From Bacteroidota bacterium (GTDB taxonomy: Bacteria > Bacteroidota > Bacteroidia > Chitinophagales > Chitinophagaceae), in NCBI GenBank assembly GCA_023436425.1, contig JAEZJD010000183.1, forward strand, positions 1 to 13,693: 13,693 nucleotides of DNA, in the 5' to 3' direction. Each line of letters opens with the position of its first letter. The stretch's first letter is position 1. The position numbers were made by a program, and so were the translations under genes. The notes below the pieces were generated by a model. That model was not told where the DNA came from, made no database searches, and worked only from the letters and a program-made list of their open reading frames with translations. Of this stretch, positions 11,643 through 13,693 are shown one piece after another.

Positions 11643-13693
11643 TTACCTGCTCAGCAATTTGCCGGTGGCATGCTGCCCGTTCAGCGTCACCCTGTAAATT
11701 AGTGTGGACCGCTGGTTGGCCGGTATGGACACTTCAAACGTTTGGGACCCCTGAACAAATTGTCCTTCGAACACCGTTTTCATCTTTTGCCCCAAAATAT
11801 TAAACAACTCGAGACTACCCCTGCCGCTTTCCGGTGCTGTTACAACAAATCGTATCCGATCGTTATAAGGATTCGGGAAAGCGGTAACTGTGGCTTTGTT
11901 TTCGGGAATTACGATCCTTTGCGTCTGCAACTCTTCAGCAGCACCGGTCACGTTATTCACGGAACCTGCGGGCTGTTCTCCTGCGCATGAAGTTGTAACT
12001 GTACAGGTAGGATCGGCGGTTCTGCGCACAGTTATGCTGTAACCTGCTCCTGCAGCAAAAGAGAAGTTGGGACTATTTTGCCAGTGTTGTCCATTATCGT
12101 TGCTAAACTGGAATTCGGTGTTTGTATATGTTCCGCCTCCTGATATTTCTACCGTCAAACTGCCTGTTGAAGAGGAGCAACTTGGATATACAGTTACCCT
12201 TACAGAAGGACCTGGCGGGCTACCCAATGCAGCAATGATGGTTGTGTTCGATGCATTGGTACAGGTATGATCCGATTTCCTTTGCACGGTAACGGTGTGA
12301 ACGCCTGCAGACACTGACCATCCGTTTACCGGATATGCTCCAAATGAGCCGTTGTCCAATTTATAGTCCAGTGTTCCGTCTTCTGTCAGCGTAATTTTTC
12401 CACCCGGTGCTGCGCACGTTGGCTGAGTGACACTAAGCGACGGAGCCGATGGAGCACCCAATGCCCCAATTATTGTTGTTGCCCGGAAGTTCGTGCATGT
12501 ATTGTCCGACTTCCGTTCCACGGTAATCGTGTGAACACCGGCAGATATAGACCATCCGTTTACGGGATAAGCACCAAATGATCCGTTGTCTAATTTATAA
12601 TTCAGCGTTGCATCTTCGGTCAGCGTAATAGTGCCTGATGTGGCGGCACACGTCGGCTGTGTGACATTGAGGGATGGCTGAGCAGGAGGTCCTAACGCGG
12701 CAACGACATTTGCGGTGCTGAAGCTGGTACATGTATTATCTGCCTTCCGTTGCACCGTTATCGTGTGAACACCGGCAGACACAGACCATCCGTTTACCGG
12801 ATATGCTCCGAACGTTTCATTATTATCTAGTTTATAATTCAGCGTTGCATCTTCAGTCAGGGTGATGGTGCCTGATGTGGCGCCACAGGTCGGCTGTGTA
12901 ACGTTGAGTGATGGCTGTTCGGGAGCTCCCAATGCTGCAATGATATTTGCGGTGTTGAAGCTTGTGCATGTATGGTCCGCCTTTCTTTGCACGGTTATCG
13001 TGTGAACACCGGCAGAAACAGACCAACCGCTTGCAGGATATGCTCCGAACGCTAGGTCGTCGAGTTTATAATCAAGGGTTGCATCTGCGGTTAGCGTGAT
13101 TGTTCCGGACGTGGCGGAGCAAGTTGGTTGCGTAATGTTTAAAGTTGGGGCAGATGGCGCACCCGGCGCGGCAGGGACAGTCACCGATATGGATGTCAGG
13201 CATGTTGGCAGTGAAGCCCTCGCTATAGTAATGGTGTGGGTACCAACTGTAACGGCGCCAAACACATTGGAAGTCTGAAAGCCCAGGTTGTCGATTTTGA
13301 ACTTGTATGTATCGTCCGACGGAGCGGTTATGGTGATGGTGCCTGTGCCAGCAGAACAGGTTGGCGTGACAACATTCGCGGATGGAGATGTTGGCGTTAC
13401 GCAGCAGCCTGTTACCGTGAACTGCTGCACTTTTGACGACGTCGTTCCTAATGCATCTGTCAGGTTTAGCGTGACGGTGAAATTTCCGGCGTTAGGGAAA
13501 TTAACAGTTACACTGCTGGCAGTTGTAGTACCCGCGAGGGTGACGCTTCCATTCACATCCTGCAGACTCCAGTTGAAGCTGTAAGGCGTTTTTCCTCCTT
13601 CGGTCGTTGACGTAAACACGCCTCTTTGGAAACTGTTTCCAGTGGGGCAAGAAAATGACGAACCGAAGTTTACGCTCAGGGGAGCGTATACTG
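11643..13693 (-). CDS. Large exported repeat protein with T9SS type A sorting domain (N-terminus outside window)
   Basis: The frame is open to the right edge of the window, so the gene starts beyond it; a GTG at 13619 is merely internal. The 683 visible codons encode, in order, a PKD-like domain (about 13400-13680, TPYSFNWSLQDVNGS ... AGNFTVTLNLTDALG), one divergent repeat, four close repeats of 78-80 residues, another divergent repeat, and a C-terminal domain (about 11646-11897: TAFPNPYNDRIRFVV ... SLELFNILGQKMKTV ... YRVTLNGQHATGKLLSR). The last is the type A T9SS sorting domain, which directs proteins across the outer membrane and is usually cleaved when they are attached to the surface or released. 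The repeats resemble SprB-type repeats of gliding adhesins. A surface adhesin or sheath-like role is likely but not shown. It ends at a UUCG-capped terminator. Confidence 0.92.
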   Translation of the reverse strand, partial: VYAPLSVNFGSSFSCPTGNSFQRGVFTSTTEGGKTPYSFNWSLQDVNGSVTLAGTTTASSVTVNFPNAGNFTVTLNLTDALGTTSSKVQQFTVTGCCVTPTSPSANVVTPTCSAGTGTITITAPSDDTYKFKIDNLGFQTSNVFGAVTVGTHTITIARASLPTCLTSISVTVPAAPGAPSAPTLNITQPTCSATSGTITLTADATLDYKLDDLAFGAYPASGWSVSAGVHTITVQRKADHTCTSFNTANIIAALGAPEQPSLNVTQPTCGATSGTITLTEDATLNYKLDNNETFGAYPVNGWSVSAGVHTITVQRKADNTCTSFSTANVVAALGPPAQPSLNVTQPTCAATSGTITLTEDATLNYKLDNGSFGAYPVNGWSISAGVHTITVERKSDNTCTNFRATTIIGALGAPSAPSLSVTQPTCAAPGGKITLTEDGTLDYKLDNGSFGAYPVNGWSVSAGVHTVTVQRKSDHTCTNASNTTIIAALGSPPGPSVRVTVYPSCSSSTGSLTVEISGGGTYTNTEFQFSNDNGQHWQNSPNFSFAAGAGYSITVRRTADPTCTVTTSCAGEQPAGSVNNVTGAAEELQTQRIVIPENKATVTAFPNPYNDRIRFVVTAPESGRGSLELFNILGQKMKTVFEGQFVQGSQTFEVSIPANQRSTLIYRVTLNGQHATGKLLSR
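12225..13169 (-). repeat. Four tandem 78-80-codon repeats in the T9SS protein gene
   Basis: The units lie at 12930-13169, 12693-12929, 12459-12692 and 12225-12458. Each starts near G(A/P)PxxPSLxVTQPTC, continues SGTITLTEDATLxYKLD and FGAYPVNGWSVSAGVHTITV, and ends with a C-T segment and (I/V)(I/V)xAL. Each unit holds two cysteines in fixed places, probably one disulfide. The DNA is also clearly similar between units (the AACACCGGCAGA block and its surroundings recur in three of them), so the array is recent or kept alike by recombination. Diverged copies flank it at 13170-13397 and 11985-12224. Confidence 0.9.

Noticed and set aside
12225..13169. Repeats in the right part as a CRISPR array
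   Set aside because: The repeats are about 235 bp, contiguous, in frame and coding, with no spacers.
13617..13619. GTG at 13619 as the start of the T9SS protein
   Set aside because: The same frame continues open to the edge of the window with PKD-like sequence, so the gene begins outside.

Overview
The window looks like chromosomal DNA of a Bacteroidota bacterium, probably of the Chitinophagaceae type. The evidence is a C-terminal type IX secretion (T9SS) sorting domain, promoters of the Bacteroidota form TTG/TTTG-N19..20-TAnnTTTG in front of several genes, little sign of Shine-Dalgarno sequences, and a set of genes typical of that phylum: a BT_3928-like DoxX/MauE protein, a tandem DUF1599 protein, and recF followed by a DUF721 gene. 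The genus is inferred, not proven.

Left part (1-3571): a cut-off Lgt-like prolipoprotein diacylglyceryl transferase and a bacilliredoxin (BrxA/BrxB, CGC motif) read leftward, separated by a short-repeat tract. A small heat-shock protein (Hsp20) reads rightward and converges on dnaK; each has its own intrinsic terminator, placed back to back between them. A cluster of small palindromes lies just upstream of dnaK.

Middle (3833-5895): recF and a DUF721 (DciA-like) gene read rightward, with a two-gene toxin-antitoxin module (a YoeB-family RNase and an unusual antitoxin) inserted between them on the opposite strand. recF and the toxin gene end 5 bp apart. Both recF and the DUF721 gene appear to use non-ATG starts.

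Right-middle (5889-10123): a probable leftward operon runs DUF1599, then the BT_3928-like membrane protein (ATGA overlap), then a DppB/OppB-type ABC permease (GTG start, 9 bp gap), with a CBS-pair protein further downstream. Divergent from it is folP (dihydropteroate synthase) with a clear Bacteroidota promoter.

Right part (10124-13693): this looks accessory. It has a simple GTGATGAGT-like repeat, a 57-codon gene, a secreted lipoprotein of unknown function with a roughly 150-nt structured leader, and the C-terminal part of a large T9SS-exported repeat protein whose 5' end lies outside the window. The last two genes each end at an intrinsic terminator capped by a C(UUCG)G tetraloop.

I see no CRISPR array, rRNA, tRNA, transposase or phage gene. 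The most notable observations are the TA insertion in the recF/DUF721 pair, the poorly recognised antitoxin, the structured leader of the lipoprotein, the tandem repeats of the surface protein, and a small gene that is easy to overlook. None of them by itself demonstrates a new system.
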